A stretch of 64,000 bases of DNA from Alteromonas stellipolaris (GCF_001562115.1 NZ_CP013926.1:1550001-1614000); one strand, 5' to 3'; positions 38,723-49,562 are shown, counted from the stretch's first letter. The notes: a model not told the origin generated them from the letters alone. Made by a program: numbers and translations.

Positions 38723-38986
38723 TTGAACCACAATGCAGGTAGTTGTTTTCAATCAGCTGGAAAAGTAATCGTGAAAATTGTTCGATTAACCCTTGGTGGC
38801 ATTCTTTTTATCGGCGGCATTATTTTAACCCTATTACCAGGCTCAATTCTTTTGGTAATAGGTGGTTTGGTTTTGCTAAGCTACGATTGGCCTCGTGCTC
38901 GTGGATGGCTCAAAATAAGTCAAAACATGATGACCTCAAGCGCGAGAAGAATAGACCGCGTATTATTAATGCGTAAATTTCGCTAA
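38723..38986 (+). CDS. PGPGW-like small membrane protein
   Basis: Up to 87 aa; the frame opens at TTG 38723, but GTG 38771 (about 71 aa) is equally possible and neither has a strong ribosome site. Two membrane segments with GIILTLLPGSILLVIGGLVLLS, a variant of the PGPGW family motif (here PGSI), then a basic tail containing WPRARGWL. Function unknown. Confidence 0.6.
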   Translation: MNHNAGSCFQSAGKVIVKIVRLTLGGILFIGGIILTLLPGSILLVIGGLVLLSYDWPRARGWLKISQNMMTSSARRIDRVLLMRKFR

Positions 38987-39228
38987 GCTGTTACTGCGTA
39001 ATTTGCGCTTTTCCCCCCTGTCATCGCACATCGTAAACCATTAATCTGAAGTTTCAGTATAACCTTCATAGTCATGTTATTTTTATACGCTAAACTCGTT
39101 ACGAGTATAGAATTTAACGACACGATTAATAACACCTTATAAAAATCAAAAAACCTTTCATTTATTCAAACAGGCAACGTAAGGCATTCGACTGACCATC
39201 GAACACTTACGACAATGGAGACAAGACC

Positions 39229-39741
39229 ATGATTACGTTTACCGTTAACGGTGAAACACGTGAATTTGCGGGCGATCCTACCACTCCCGTACTTTGGTAC
39301 TTACGTGACGAATTACATCTAACTGGCCCTAAATTTGGCTGCGGCATGGCACAATGTGGCGCTTGCACAGTACATATTAACGGCGTAGCACAGCGCTCTT
39401 GCGTATTGCCTGTTTCTGCCGTTTCAGGCAGTAAAATAACCACTATTGAGGGCTTGAGCAAAGACGGTGAACATCCTGTTCAACAAGCATGGGTTGAACA
39501 TAAAGTACCTCAATGTGGATACTGTCAGTGCGGCCAAATGATGCAAGCCGCCAGCTTATTAGCAAGTAACCCTACCCCTAGCGATGAAGAAATTGTGCAA
39601 GGTATGTCAGGCAATATCTGTCGTTGTGGTACTTACCCCCGTATTCACAAAGCCATAAAGTCAGCAGCAAAAACCATGGCTGGCGTAGAATATTATGTGC
39701 CTGATACGCTTGCCTCTGAGACAGCGGGAGAAGAAGCATGA
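39229..39741 (+). CDS. iorA: Molybdenum hydroxylase 2Fe-2S subunit, IorA-like
   Basis: 170 aa. Two [2Fe-2S] domains: a plant-ferredoxin-like one with [17 protein letters not shown] and a later cysteine (RSC), and a helical one with [10 protein letters not shown] and [11 protein letters not shown]. This is the small subunit of isoquinoline 1-oxidoreductase/aldehyde oxidase type enzymes. Its stop overlaps the start of the large subunit (ATGA). Electron acceptor and substrate are not evident. Confidence 0.92.
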   Translation: MITFTVNGETREFAGDPTTPVLWYLRDELHLTGPKFGCGMAQCGACTVHINGVAQRSCVLPVSAVSGSKITTIEGLSKDGEHPVQQAWVEHKVPQCGYCQCGQMMQAASLLASNPTPSDEEIVQGMSGNICRCGTYPRIHKAIKSAAKTMAGVEYYVPDTLASETAGEEA

Positions 39742-41993
39742 GCAAGTATTTTGACTTAACTCGTCGCAGCTTCTTAAAGTCATCGGCTACCGCTGGCGCT
39801 CTTGTACTAGGTACATACTTTATGGGTGCGGCACCACGCGCTATGGCTGGTGTTTTAGCGAAACCGTCTGAGTCAGCCAAAATGGCTAACTTATTCGTGT
39901 CACTTCGACCCGATGGTATTGTTGAAATTACGTGTCACCGCTCTGAAATGGGCCAACAAATTCGTACCGCATTGGCGCAAATTGTGGCCGATGAGATGGA
40001 AGCCTCATGGGATAAAGTGGTGGTTATCCAAGGTAAAGGCGATCCGAAATACGGCGATCAAAATACCGATGGTTCACGCAGTATTCGTTACAATATGCAG
40101 CGTCTTCGTGAAATGGGTGCAAGTGTTCGCCACCTTATGCAGCAAGCTGCTGCAACCCGTTGGGATGTCCCCTTCGATTCTTGTTCGGCAGTACAGCATG
40201 TGGTTACCCATACCTCGGGTAAAACCCTTACCTATGCTGAGCTGGTAGACGATGCATTAAAAATTACTCCGCCAGAACTCGATCGCATTACCCTAAAAGA
40301 ACGCAGTGAGTGGCGTTACATCAATACCGCCATGGCGCACATCGATTTAAAAGACATTGTTACCGGCAAAGCGACCTTTGCTGCTGATGTACTTGAGCCC
40401 AAAGCATTAATTGCCGTGGTAGTTCGTCCACCGGTTGTTGGCGGAAAAGTGAAAAGCTTCGATGCAAAAGCAGTTAAAGCGATTGATGGCGTGGTAGATG
40501 TTGTGGAAATTCCTGCGGCGAAAGGCGCACCACAGTTTCAACCTAAAGGCGGTATTGCCATTATTGCCAACAATACTTGGGCTGCCATCAAAGGCCGCCG
40601 CGCCCTTACCGTAAGCTGGGATGATGGTAAAAACGGTGATTATAACTCTGAAGCCTTTAAAGCAAGCTTGCTAGAGACGGTATCGACGCCACAAAAGTCG
40701 GTACGCGCGAAAGGTGATGCAGCCAATGTGCTCGCCAATGCAAGCGATAAACTGGTTGCCGATTATTATGTACCACATTTAGCACAAGCCCCAATGGAGC
40801 CACCCTGCGCCACGGCAATGTATTATAAAGACCGTGTTGATGTGTGGGCAGCTACGCAGAACCCGCAGGCCGATATGGAAACCGTAGGGGCAATGGTTGG
40901 TATGCCGAAAGAACAGATCAATGTTCACGTCACCATGCTAGGTGGTGGTTTTGGTCGTAAATCGAAACCCGACTTTTCTGCGGAAGCGGCCTACCTTTCA
41001 ATGAAGACTGGCAAGCCTATTCGCGTGCAATGGACACGTGAAGACGACATTCAACATGGTTTCTACCATGCTGTATCAGCCCAGCACATTGAAGCCTCTT
41101 TAGATGAAAACGGCGGTATTGATGCTTACTTGCACCGTACGGCGTTTTCACCTATTGCGTCTACGTTCCAACAAGATGCTACCGCGCCGTTCAGCTTCGA
41201 GCTTCGTTTAGGCTTTACTGATAACCCTATCAATACCCCTAATATGAAACTAGAAAGTGGTGAAGCACCTGCAAAAGCGCGTATAGGCTGGATGCGTTCG
41301 GTGTCTAATATCTTCCACGCATTCGCTATTCAGTCTTTCATTGCTGAAGCGGCGCACAAAGCCGGTCGCGATCAAAAAGACTACTTGCTTGAAACTATTG
41401 GCCCGGATCGCATTGTTGATGTCACTGAGCAAAATGCAGAGTACGACAACTACGGCGCCGATAAAGACGCTTATCCGCTCGATATTGGTCGCCTACGTAA
41501 GGCGATTGAAAAAGTGGCTGATATGAGTGGCTGGGGCCGAGAATTACCAAAAGGTAGAGGCCTTGGTATTGCAGCGCACAGAAGTTTCTTGACCTATGTG
41601 GCTACTGTGGTTGAAGTAGAAGTGTCTGATGCGGGCGATCTTAAGATTATCAAATCGTGGGCCAGCATTGATGCAGGTACTGTGGTAAACACCGACACGG
41701 TGAAAAACCAGGTACAAGGTGGTTCCATCTTCGGTATTACTGCTGCCATTAGTGACGGTATTACCTTTGATAAAGGCCGTGCTCAGCAAAGTAACTTCCA
41801 TGACTACCGCGTACCGCGTATGAGTGATGCGCCAATAGAAATCGACGTTGAGATTATCCCAAGCGATGCACCACCAGCGGGTGTGGGTGAGCCAGCAACA
41901 CCGGTTTATGCGCCTGCCTTGTGTAACGCCATTTTTGCTGCTTGCGGTAAGCGCATTAGACAATTACCTATTGGTAACCAGTTAAAAGCCTAA
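39738..41993 (+). CDS. iorB: Molybdopterin-binding hydroxylase large subunit, IorB-like
   Basis: 751 aa. It begins with a Tat-type signal ([19 protein letters not shown]), so the folded enzyme is exported to the periplasm. Molybdenum-binding domains follow with [43 protein letters not shown] and near the end GVGEPATP with the active-site Glu typical of the xanthine oxidase family. No FAD subunit is encoded nearby, as in IorAB-type enzymes using a cytochrome or quinone acceptor. No XdhC-like maturation gene is visible in the window. Substrate (aldehyde or N-heterocycle) unknown. Confidence 0.92.
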   Translation: MSKYFDLTRRSFLKSSATAGALVLGTYFMGAAPRAMAGVLAKPSESAKMANLFVSLRPDGIVEITCHRSEMGQQIRTALAQIVADEMEASWDKVVVIQGKGDPKYGDQNTDGSRSIRYNMQRLREMGASVRHLMQQAAATRWDVPFDSCSAVQHVVTHTSGKTLTYAELVDDALKITPPELDRITLKERSEWRYINTAMAHIDLKDIVTGKATFAADVLEPKALIAVVVRPPVVGGKVKSFDAKAVKAIDGVVDVVEIPAAKGAPQFQPKGGIAIIANNTWAAIKGRRALTVSWDDGKNGDYNSEAFKASLLETVSTPQKSVRAKGDAANVLANASDKLVADYYVPHLAQAPMEPPCATAMYYKDRVDVWAATQNPQADMETVGAMVGMPKEQINVHVTMLGGGFGRKSKPDFSAEAAYLSMKTGKPIRVQWTREDDIQHGFYHAVSAQHIEASLDENGGIDAYLHRTAFSPIASTFQQDATAPFSFELRLGFTDNPINTPNMKLESGEAPAKARIGWMRSVSNIFHAFAIQSFIAEAAHKAGRDQKDYLLETIGPDRIVDVTEQNAEYDNYGADKDAYPLDIGRLRKAIEKVADMSGWGRELPKGRGLGIAAHRSFLTYVATVVEVEVSDAGDLKIIKSWASIDAGTVVNTDTVKNQVQGGSIFGITAAISDGITFDKGRAQQSNFHDYRVPRMSDAPIEIDVEIIPSDAPPAGVGEPATPVYAPALCNAIFAACGKRIRQLPIGNQLKA

Positions 41994-42061
41994 AACGGGC
42001 TTAGGCTGGTCCAAGGCTAATAGCTTCATGTGAGCGTATAAAGCACAAAAAAGACGCACTA

Positions 42062-42099
42062 AAAAAGCCGCTTAGATTGAAAAATCTAAGCGGCTTTTT
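42062..42099. terminator. Bidirectional terminator between iorB and ppsA
   Basis: AAAAAGCCGCTTAGATT pairs perfectly with AATCTAAGCGGCTTTTT around GAAA. The A- and T-tracts let it serve both convergent genes. Confidence 0.93.
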
Positions 42100-42128
42100 A
42101 ATAAATAACGTGTTGCTAAGTTAGCTTT

Positions 42129-44501
42129 TTAGCCGTGCTTTTCAGCAAGGTACAACCAGGTTTCAACTACCGTATCTGGGTTAAGCGATACTGAATCGAT
42201 ACCTTCTTCTACCAACCAGGCTGCAAAGTCTTCGTGATCTGATGGGCCTTGACCACAAATACCAACGTATTTGCCACGTTTCTTCGCCGCTTGAATAGCC
42301 ATTGATAACAAGGCTTTCACCGCAGGATCTCGTTCGTCAAACAAGTGAGCAATAACGCCACTGTCGCGGTCTAACCCAAGGGTTAACTGAGTTAAGTCAT
42401 TCGAACCAATTGAGAAGCCATCGAAAATATCTAAGAACTGGTCAGCTAGTAAGGCATTAGAAGGTAATTCACACATCATGATAACGCGCAAACCGTCTTC
42501 GCCTTTCTTGAGGCCCTGCTCTTCTAATAGCTCGATAACCTTACGGCCTTCTTCGAGGGTACGTACGAAGGGGATCATGATCTCAACGTTGGTTAAGCCC
42601 ATGTTGTTACGAACCCGTTTAATTGCTTCACATTCTAAGGCGAAACAGTCGCGGAAATCTTCCGAGATATAACGGCTTGCACCACGGAAACCAAGCATTG
42701 GGTTTTCTTCATCTGGCTCGTACTGGTAGCCGCCAACTAAGTTGTAGTATTCGTTAGACTTAAAGTCAGACATACGAACAATGACTTTCTCAGGCGAGAA
42801 CGCAGCACCAATAGTAGAAATACCTTCAACCAACTTTTCAATGTAGAACTCAGTAGGCGACTCGTAACCGGCCATCATGTCGCCAATTTCTTCTTTAAGC
42901 TCAGCAGGCTGGCTGTCGAAGTTAAGTAGCGCTTTAGGATGCACGCCAATCATGCGGTTAATAATAAACTCTAAACGCGCAAGACCAACACCCGCGTTCG
43001 GCAAACGGGCGAAATCGAATGCGCGGTCTGGGTTACCCACGTTCATCATCACTTTTAATGGTAAATCAGGCATAGAGTCGATACGTGACGTAACAACGTC
43101 AAACTCTAGTTCTGCACCGTAGATGTAACCTGTATCACCTTCCGCACAAGACACGGTAATTTTATCGCCGTTCTCGATGCTGTCGGTGGCGTTTCCGCAC
43201 CCTACTACTGCTGGGATACCTAACTCACGAGCAATAATGGCTGCGTGACATGTACGGCCACCTCGGTTAGTGACAATGGCAGACGCCTTTTTCATGATAG
43301 GCTCCCAATCTGGGTCTGTCATGTCAGTCACTAGCACATCACCGGCTTGAATTTTGTCCATCTCTTCAATGGAACCTAATACCTTGGCAACACCTGCACC
43401 AATTTTATGACCAATGGCACGGCCTTCACATACAATATTGCTTTGGCCTTTAAGTTGGAAACGCTCAATGCTTTGTGAATCTTCACGGCTTCGAACCGTT
43501 TCAGGGCGCGCTTGAACAATATATAGCTTGCCGTCTACGCCATCTTTAGCCCATTCGATATCCATAGGACGATCGTAGTGCTTTTCAATAATTTGCGCTT
43601 GCTTCGCCAGCTCCATCACTTCTTCATCATTCAACGAGAAGGCTTTGCTTTCAGTGCTGTCAATATCAACGATAGACACTTGCTTGCCGTGTGCTTCATC
43701 GTCAGAGTAAATCATCTTAACTAGCTTGCTGCCTAAGTTACGGCGAACAATGGCGGGAAGCCCTTTATCAAGGGTTGGTTTGTGTACGTAAAATTCATCT
43801 GGGTTTACCGCACCCTGCACTACCATTTCACCCAAGCCGTATGAACTGGTAATAAATACCACGTCTTCAAAGCCCGACTCAGTGTCGATAGTAAACATAA
43901 CGCCCGACGAAGAAATATCGCTTCGTACCATGCGCTGAATACCAGCCGACAATGCTACGCCTTTATGGTCGTAACCTTGGTGTACACGATAAGAAATAGC
44001 ACGGTCGTTAAATAGCGAGGCGAATACGTGTTTAATGGCAACTAATACAGACTCGTAACCTTTCACGTTTAGGAAAGTTTCTTGCTGACCTGCAAACGAA
44101 GCATCAGGCATGTCTTCTGCAGTAGCTGATGAACGAACCGCAAATGAAGCTTCATCACCTGCATCACCCTGTAATTTCACAAACGCTTCTTTAATTGCTT
44201 CTTCTAGTTCAGGTTGAAACGGGGTGTCGATGATCCATTGACGAATATCTTTGCCCGCTTCATTAAGCGCACTAATATCTTCAACATCAAGTGTATCTAG
44301 TACGTTATGAATTTTTGCTTCTAGACCGCTTTGCTCTAGAAATTCATTAAAAGCCTCTGCAGTTGTGGCGAAACCTCCCGGTACTTGTACACCGGCGTTA
44401 GCTAGGTTAGAAATCATCTCGCCTAAAGATGCATTTTTGCCGCCAACGCGACCTACATCATTCATGCCCAGTTCTTGATACCAAAGTACGAATTCTTTCA
44501 C
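42129..44501 (-). CDS. ppsA: Phosphoenolpyruvate synthase
   Basis: 790 aa (E. coli 792). Pyruvate plus ATP gives PEP, AMP and phosphate for gluconeogenesis. N-terminal ATP-grasp-like domain ([31 protein letters not shown]), the phosphohistidine domain with [15 protein letters not shown], and the PEP/pyruvate barrel ending with [17 protein letters not shown]. Start GTG 44501 ([12 protein letters not shown]) is fixed by a strong TGGAGG; the frame is open 21 codons further upstream but without a ribosome site. Divergent from ppsR, its regulator. Gluconeogenic PEP synthesis suits growth on uronates and organic acids. Confidence 0.96.
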   Translation of the reverse strand: MKEFVLWYQELGMNDVGRVGGKNASLGEMISNLANAGVQVPGGFATTAEAFNEFLEQSGLEAKIHNVLDTLDVEDISALNEAGKDIRQWIIDTPFQPELEEAIKEAFVKLQGDAGDEASFAVRSSATAEDMPDASFAGQQETFLNVKGYESVLVAIKHVFASLFNDRAISYRVHQGYDHKGVALSAGIQRMVRSDISSSGVMFTIDTESGFEDVVFITSSYGLGEMVVQGAVNPDEFYVHKPTLDKGLPAIVRRNLGSKLVKMIYSDDEAHGKQVSIVDIDSTESKAFSLNDEEVMELAKQAQIIEKHYDRPMDIEWAKDGVDGKLYIVQARPETVRSREDSQSIERFQLKGQSNIVCEGRAIGHKIGAGVAKVLGSIEEMDKIQAGDVLVTDMTDPDWEPIMKKASAIVTNRGGRTCHAAIIARELGIPAVVGCGNATDSIENGDKITVSCAEGDTGYIYGAELEFDVVTSRIDSMPDLPLKVMMNVGNPDRAFDFARLPNAGVGLARLEFIINRMIGVHPKALLNFDSQPAELKEEIGDMMAGYESPTEFYIEKLVEGISTIGAAFSPEKVIVRMSDFKSNEYYNLVGGYQYEPDEENPMLGFRGASRYISEDFRDCFALECEAIKRVRNNMGLTNVEIMIPFVRTLEEGRKVIELLEEQGLKKGEDGLRVIMMCELPSNALLADQFLDIFDGFSIGSNDLTQLTLGLDRDSGVIAHLFDERDPAVKALLSMAIQAAKKRGKYVGICGQGPSDHEDFAAWLVEEGIDSVSLNPDTVVETWLYLAEKHG

Positions 44502-44772
44502 TGCCGAAGCCTCCAGCTTATTTTTGAGTAGGGTATAAGCAATGGCGGGCCACATGCCCAACATTGGTAAAATACGTGTCGACTGCGTAGATCCAAACGC
44601 GCTTAATGCTTATTAATATTAACGAGTGCCAAGTAAAGCAGGCTTGCGTTACATCAAGTCATCATTAATAACCATATAGCTTTTCGACGAAATCATCTTA
44701 GAATGGGGGAAATCGGAAAGTAAACTCTTTATTACTTTTGTAATAAAATTACGACAATGTTAAGGATTTGTT

Positions 44773-45585
44773 GTGCGCACAGCTTTTTATATTTCAGATG
44801 GTACTGCCATTACTTCAGAGGTGTTTGGCCACGCCCTGCTGTCTTTGTTCCCTGTTGAATTCAATCACAATACCATTCCTTTTGTTGAAACTGAGGAAGA
44901 AGCCAACAAGGTTTTAGATAAAATATCTGAAAGTTTTCAAGACACAGGAGAAAGGCCGCTCGTTTTTTATACAATTGTGAATGTAGATGTTCGCAAGATA
45001 ATTTCAAAATCAGTTGGTATTAACTACAATTTCCTCGATCAGTTCGTAGCGCCTCTCGAAAAAGTGCTTGGTGTGCCCTCAAAACCAGAAAAACATCGCA
45101 CTCACAGCATTCATGAAACCACGTACGACATTCGTATTGAAGCGGTTAACTATGCCTTAGCCAACGATGACGGTTCTAACCTGAAAGATTACGACGAGGC
45201 CGACATTATTTTAGTGGGCGTATCTCGCTCGGGTAAAACTCCCACTAGCTTATACTTAGCCCTGCAATTTGGTATTAAAGCGGCAAACTACCCGTTCACC
45301 GAGGATGACATGGGCGACATGCTTAAATTGCCCACGGCCCTTCGCCGTTATAAAGACAAACTTTTTGGCTTAACGATTCAGCCAGAACGATTACATCAAA
45401 TTCGTTCTGAACGAAAAGCGAATAGCCGCTATGCGTCATTACAGCAGTGTAGAATGGAACTACGAGAAGTAGAGAACTTGTACCGAAAGGAAAAAATTCC
45501 GTTCTTAAACAGTACCAAATATTCCATAGAAGAGATTTCGGCCAAAATTCTTGCGGAGACAGGGTTGAAGCGCAGAAAGTATTAA
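44773..45585 (+). CDS. ppsR: PEP synthase regulatory protein (bifunctional kinase/phosphorylase)
   Basis: 270 aa of the DUF299/PSRP family. It has the P-loop-like GVSRSGKTP and the [19 protein letters not shown] start. PpsR inactivates PpsA by ADP-dependent threonine phosphorylation and reactivates it by phosphorolysis. Start GTG 44773 with TTAAGGA upstream. It is divergent from ppsA with a 271-base gap that must hold both promoters, the same gene pair as in E. coli. Confidence 0.95.
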   Translation: MRTAFYISDGTAITSEVFGHALLSLFPVEFNHNTIPFVETEEEANKVLDKISESFQDTGERPLVFYTIVNVDVRKIISKSVGINYNFLDQFVAPLEKVLGVPSKPEKHRTHSIHETTYDIRIEAVNYALANDDGSNLKDYDEADIILVGVSRSGKTPTSLYLALQFGIKAANYPFTEDDMGDMLKLPTALRRYKDKLFGLTIQPERLHQIRSERKANSRYASLQQCRMELREVENLYRKEKIPFLNSTKYSIEEISAKILAETGLKRRKY

Positions 45586-45651
45586 GGTGGGGCGTATTGT
45601 GGAGGGGGCGTACTAAGCTAGCACCCCACTTCCCTACCCTAATCCCGCTTG

Positions 45652-45867
45652 TTAATGCCAGCCTGCTACGAGGCTGGCCCAATAAAAAGTCAGTGTCATT
45701 GCCCCAATGGCAATTAACCCACCTAGGTAATACAACGCGTGGGTGTAATCGAACTTAACCGAGGTATTAGTTTGCTGGTTTAAAAACGCAATCAATTGTT
45801 CAAACTGCTCAGATGAAAGAATATTGGCGCTTACTGCGTCTTTAAGGTTTTGCTTAGTGACGTTCAA
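45652..45867 (-). CDS. Small membrane protein, probable shortened DUF2157-like N-terminus
   Basis: 71 aa, TTG 45867 start with AAGGAG six bases upstream. A helical N-terminus (VTKQNLKDAVSANILSSEQFEQLIAFL) and one membrane segment (YYLGGLIAIGAMTLTFYWA) resemble the beginning of larger DUF2157-type membrane proteins, then it stops. Either a genuinely short variant or a 3'-truncated remnant. 21 bases before the rhombotarget gene stop. Confidence 0.5.
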   Translation of the reverse strand: MNVTKQNLKDAVSANILSSEQFEQLIAFLNQQTNTSVKFDYTHALYYLGGLIAIGAMTLTFYWASLVAGWH

Positions 45868-45888
45868 TCTGCACTCCTTGCCAGCGTA

Positions 45889-46725
45889 TTAACGCACAGT
45901 CATTTTTCTAAATAACATGACACATAGGAAGAGTAAGCAATAAACATGAAGTGAGCCGCCACTATAGCCTGCTCTGTGTTCAACATTTGCAATTTTTTCT
46001 TCTTTTACTCTGGTTTTAAATCGCGCAAGTTCGGCATCTAGGTTGGTAGACATATCATCAACCGCAATACCAAAACCTTCTAATGATTTTTCGGCCAGCG
46101 TATTGTCAATACCTACCGCGGTGGTGCGTTTCTCAAGTTTGCTTACACCAGGTGCTCTGAAAAGCATCTTTTTACTTTTAATATCGAATACAGCGGTATC
46201 GACAAAGGTCTGCACCGTATTTTCGTTACCAGGAATCACGTACATACCAACGATGGTCCAATACAGTAATGCCGCGTTATTTTCGAGTGACTGAGTTACT
46301 TGGTCGTAAGACACTAACGCCATTACATCAACGTCATATAAACGCCCTACTTGTTCCAACGTAGCAAACCCTTCTCCCCCGCTTAAATACTCACTAGGAA
46401 TAATTTCAATGCGATCGATATATTCGTATTGAAGAAAAGACTGCTTCACGTTTTCAAGAAGCTCCACTTGGTCTTTCCCATGTAGGCCATCTCGTTGCCA
46501 ATTACTTGAAGGAACAAATGCAAGCCCCACCTTTACCGGTAATTGTAAGGTGGGAATTTCAGGCTGGTGCTTAACGCGGCTTTCTTCATCAGGATAAAGA
46601 AAGTCCATCAAACTACTAGATTGAGCTTGTTTACCTGTATTGTTACTTACTATTGCACTGCATGCAGTAAGTAACATTGCCCCTAAGATAGCCCCTAACA
46701 TTGTTATTAATATTTTTGTTTTCAT
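45889..46725 (-). CDS. Rhombotarget-type lipoprotein with GlyGly-CTERM-like tail
   Basis: 278 aa. The lipoprotein signal ends LLTAC. The body (VKVGLAFVPSSNW, VKQSFLQYEYIDRIEIIPSEYL, VDVMALVSYDQVT) resembles the rhombotarget lipoprotein family. The C-terminus GYSGGSLHVYCLLFLC and a basic RKMTVR end form the tripartite GG - membrane helix - basic signal cut by rhombosortase, an intramembrane rhomboid-like protease. Start ATG 46725 with AAGGG upstream. No rhombosortase is encoded in the window, so it would act from elsewhere in the genome. Family call is from memory. Confidence 0.75.
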   Translation of the reverse strand: MKTKILITMLGAILGAMLLTACSAIVSNNTGKQAQSSSLMDFLYPDEESRVKHQPEIPTLQLPVKVGLAFVPSSNWQRDGLHGKDQVELLENVKQSFLQYEYIDRIEIIPSEYLSGGEGFATLEQVGRLYDVDVMALVSYDQVTQSLENNAALLYWTIVGMYVIPGNENTVQTFVDTAVFDIKSKKMLFRAPGVSKLEKRTTAVGIDNTLAEKSLEGFGIAVDDMSTNLDAELARFKTRVKEEKIANVEHRAGYSGGSLHVYCLLFLCVMLFRKMTVR

Positions 46726-46910
46726 CGACAACCCTTTATGTACTACTCAAACCACGTTATAAGCTAATCGCCGCCTATCGTGTACTTCATCAACACTAGT
46801 GCTTCAAATTACCCAGTATTTCAAACAAATACAATACGGACGCGAACTCACCTAATGTAGATGTAGTTGTAATCTCAGTTGTAGGTAAAAATGTATGTGA
46901 TGCCCCAACC

Positions 46911-47297
46911 TTATACATCAACGTTATATTTTAAATCTGACGCCTCATCACCAGTTATGCCACGAAAACCCCATTGGTACTTTTCTTGTTCTTTAATGGT
47001 TATTTCAATATCGATAGGGTTAATACCTAAAGCAGATTCTATTTCTTTGAAAAGCGCTTTAATCAGTGCTTTTTGGGTTTCAGGTTTGCGACCCTTCATC
47101 ATGTTAATTTCGATAACGGTATAGCAATCTGTTCTACCGCCAGGGTAGAAAAAGTCTTCTTTGGCTAGGGGAATAAAACGGTGGGCCCGTTTATCCTCAG
47201 GCATGCCTAAAACAGATTGCATACAGCCATGTATCACTTCAGACAGTTGGCTTTTTATTGGGTTTAAGTGCTTATCAATCCCATAAATAACTATCAC
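46911..47297 (-). CDS. Tautomerase superfamily protein without Pro-1
   Basis: 128 aa from GTG 47297 with AAAGGA seven bases upstream. The two-half fold is suggested by KSQLSEVIHGCMQSVLGMPEDKR and RKPETQKALIKALFKEIESALG plus IEITIKEQEKYQWGFRG, as in the Tautomerase_2 group. Tautomerases use an N-terminal proline after Met removal; here the second residue is Ile (M-I-V-I-Y-G), so classical acid-base chemistry is unlikely. Function unknown. It sits 42 bases after the esterase gene in the same direction, so they may be co-transcribed. Confidence 0.72.
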   Translation of the reverse strand: MIVIYGIDKHLNPIKSQLSEVIHGCMQSVLGMPEDKRAHRFIPLAKEDFFYPGGRTDCYTVIEINMMKGRKPETQKALIKALFKEIESALGINPIDIEITIKEQEKYQWGFRGITGDEASDLKYNVDV

Positions 47298-47339
47298 AAC
47301 AATATCCTTTATAAATTCTTTTCGAGAAAGCAAAAAATG

Positions 47340-48560
47340 CTAAAGATTCTTGTCCTGAATCTTTGTGAGTAAGTTTGCATGGCGAGTTTTATAGGCACCG
47401 TTTTCTACATTTTCGACCACGCTTTTCTGTATGGCAAGCGACCTCATTTCTAATGCTTTTTGCAAATCACCACTCGCTTCAAATCCATCCGCTAAGCTGT
47501 CGTAGGCATCCGCTTTGTAAGGATAGCTTTCAACATTGCTTTGAAATATCGCAATAGCCGTTGAATAGTCTTTTTCAGATAATGCTTTGTATCCCACACT
47601 GTTAATGGCGCGATAGCTGGGCTTAATGTCATAACCGTACATTTCAGACTGCGCTTTATAAAACTGCTTTATTGCAGGTATCCCGCCGCTTAAGACTTCA
47701 TTTGATGGTTGCAACGATTTGTACAGATTCTGATAAGCCAACGAATGCCCAGCAAGCGCGGTGGTATTGTGGCCTTCTGAGGTATCTAAATCTGTGTTGT
47801 AATTAAACCCTTTTCGCTTATGAGTGTTTAGCAATTCGATATAGCGCTGGTAAGACGTTAGCATGTGGCCGCCTTCGCTGCCCATATTGATATACAAATA
47901 GTTGTTCAATTCAGAAGTATCTGAAAAGAAGGTTTCGGCGTCGTCAAAGATAACCTGTTCTTGCCACCATAAACTTGGGCTGAACGCAAAGTGAGCTTGG
48001 AATAAATGGGGTCTAGACTGCAAGGCATACACCGACAATAACCCACCTAAAGAATGCCCTGAAATTATTTTGAAGTTGTTGGCGCGATAGTTTTTGTTAA
48101 TGTAGGGCACAAGCTCTTTCTCAATAAAATCAAGAAAGTTATCGGCTCCCCCGGATCTTCCCCACTCGTTGTAGTTCGCATCATATGTTGGAGTGAAGTC
48201 TCTTGAGCGATGAGTATTTGCTATAGCAACAACAATCATTTCTTGCGCCATATTAGATTGATTGAGCAAGTCTAACGTGCCGACTGCATGAGCAAAATTT
48301 CTCTGACCATCAAGTAAATAAAGTACCGGATAATGTAATTGAGATTCTAATTGCTCACGCGTTGTTGATAGCGGCTTACTTGTTGAATGACTATTTGAGA
48401 GGTAGTAACTATTGGGTAGATGTATGAACAATTCACGTTCTTCATCGAGTATTTCAGAATGAATACTTAAGTGCGTAGCTTCTCCCCGTACCTTTGAATA
48501 CGAGTAAGAAGGAACCAAAATAAGTAAAAAGACAGCTATCGTAATGGCATGTTTTAGCAC
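47340..48560 (-). CDS. Exported alpha/beta-hydrolase esterase with TPR tail
   Basis: 406 aa. Signal peptide 1-22 (VPSYSYS). An esterase D/IroE-like catalytic domain: YPVLYLLDGQRNFAHAVGT, nucleophile Ser170 in ISGHSLGG, ALQSRPHLFQAHFAFSPSLWW and a late EGHNTTALAGHSLAY with the likely catalytic His. Residues about 325-375 are TPR-like (ALSEKDYSTAIAIFQSNVE, DAYDSLADGFEASGDLQKA). Family members hydrolyse siderophore or other esters. The TPR tail resembles that of the beta-lactamase-like protein at 15.4 kb. Confidence 0.86.
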   Translation of the reverse strand: MLKHAITIAVFLLILVPSYSYSKVRGEATHLSIHSEILDEERELFIHLPNSYYLSNSHSTSKPLSTTREQLESQLHYPVLYLLDGQRNFAHAVGTLDLLNQSNMAQEMIVVAIANTHRSRDFTPTYDANYNEWGRSGGADNFLDFIEKELVPYINKNYRANNFKIISGHSLGGLLSVYALQSRPHLFQAHFAFSPSLWWQEQVIFDDAETFFSDTSELNNYLYINMGSEGGHMLTSYQRYIELLNTHKRKGFNYNTDLDTSEGHNTTALAGHSLAYQNLYKSLQPSNEVLSGGIPAIKQFYKAQSEMYGYDIKPSYRAINSVGYKALSEKDYSTAIAIFQSNVESYPYKADAYDSLADGFEASGDLQKALEMRSLAIQKSVVENVENGAYKTRHANLLTKIQDKNL

Positions 48561-48645
48561 GGTATAATCCTTTATTTATTAGTTTTAGTTCGTGATTAAC
48601 TTTTAATCTTACCCGTTCAATGCCAGCAACAAAAGAACCTATACA

Positions 48646-49023
48646 TTAAGCAAAAATTCCATTCATTAAGTGCTTACCTTGTTCACTAAAAAGCCAAATA
48701 AACGCAGTTAAATTTACGACAACTGTAGCCCAATAGGTTCGCTTAAATGAAACTTTCGCCGACTTATGCCTTAACTTTCTTTGCGCATAATAAGCGCCAG
48801 GCCAGCCTCCCAGTAGACTCAAAACGTGAAGGCGAATTTCTGGTATACGCCATTTACCATTGCGTGCAGCCGATTTATCAAAAGCGTACATAGCAAAAGT
48901 AATAACGCTGGTGGTGATATAAAGATATACCACCTCTATTGGCAATAAATTCAGAAACGTTACTATAATTAACGTGGTACAAAATGTAAGCGTGATGAAT
49001 ATGCCGAATTTGCTTACAGCCAT
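48646..49023 (-). CDS. DUF1294 membrane protein
   Basis: 125 aa with three to four membrane segments and the DUF1294 signature: YAFDKSAARNGKWRIPEIRLHVLSLLGGWPGA and the late QRKLRHKSAKVSFKRTYW. Function unknown. The ATG overlaps the end of the methyltransferase-like gene by 10 bases, so they are co-translated. Some DUF1294 proteins carry an N-terminal cold-shock domain; this one does not. Confidence 0.88.
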   Translation of the reverse strand: MAVSKFGIFITLTFCTTLIIVTFLNLLPIEVVYLYITTSVITFAMYAFDKSAARNGKWRIPEIRLHVLSLLGGWPGAYYAQRKLRHKSAKVSFKRTYWATVVVNLTAFIWLFSEQGKHLMNGIFA

Positions 49024-49472
49024 CTGCGAACCGTTTTCATATATTCGGTATAGCTGGCGCCAAACTTATCGGTTAGAAATGCCTCTTCAGGTGTTATCTG
49101 GTACTTATTCATGTACCACACAAATAACACAATGAAGAGAATATTAAGCGGGTTGGATGTGTAAAGCCCAATACCAACCAAACACAGAAGCATACCTACA
49201 TACATAGGGTTTCTGCTGTATTGATACACACCTGAAGTCACCAAACTAACCACACGATCTGTTTTTATAGGGTTCACGGAAGTTTTGTGTTTTTTAAACG
49301 AAGTAACCCCCAGTAAAGCGAACCCTACCCCCAGCAATACACAGAGTATTAGCGACTGTATCTTGAAGGGGTGATAAACACTCAAGAAACCTGCAACCTT
49401 GGTTGTCACCCACATTAAAATAACCGCTATGAAAAAGACAACAACTGGCGGGATTTTTTGCTCAAGCTTCAT
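49014..49472 (-). CDS. Isoprenylcysteine carboxyl methyltransferase-like membrane protein
   Basis: 152 aa, four membrane segments. The C-terminal half has the ICMT/PEMT motif: TSGVYQYSRNPMYVGMLL for the SAM-binding R-N-P-M-Y and PEEAFLTDKFGASYTEYMKTVRRWL for the E-E-x-x-L...F-G-x-x-Y-x-x-Y pattern. Probable SAM-dependent membrane methyltransferase; the substrate in bacteria is unknown. Pairs with DUF1294 in one operon. Confidence 0.88.
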   Translation of the reverse strand: MKLEQKIPPVVVFFIAVILMWVTTKVAGFLSVYHPFKIQSLILCVLLGVGFALLGVTSFKKHKTSVNPIKTDRVVSLVTSGVYQYSRNPMYVGMLLCLVGIGLYTSNPLNILFIVLFVWYMNKYQITPEEAFLTDKFGASYTEYMKTVRRWL

Positions 49473-49562
49473 CGAACTTCCTTGTGGCTAATACGTAATT
49501 TAAAAGCAGCCGTGCGAGTATATTAGCTATACCCATGGCCTCGCTCGCACAAATATCTATCG

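Noticed and set aside
38743..38976. 77-aa overlapping ORF in the PGPGW-like gene
   Set aside because: Polar, Trp/Asn-rich translation with no features; the other frame has two clear membrane segments.
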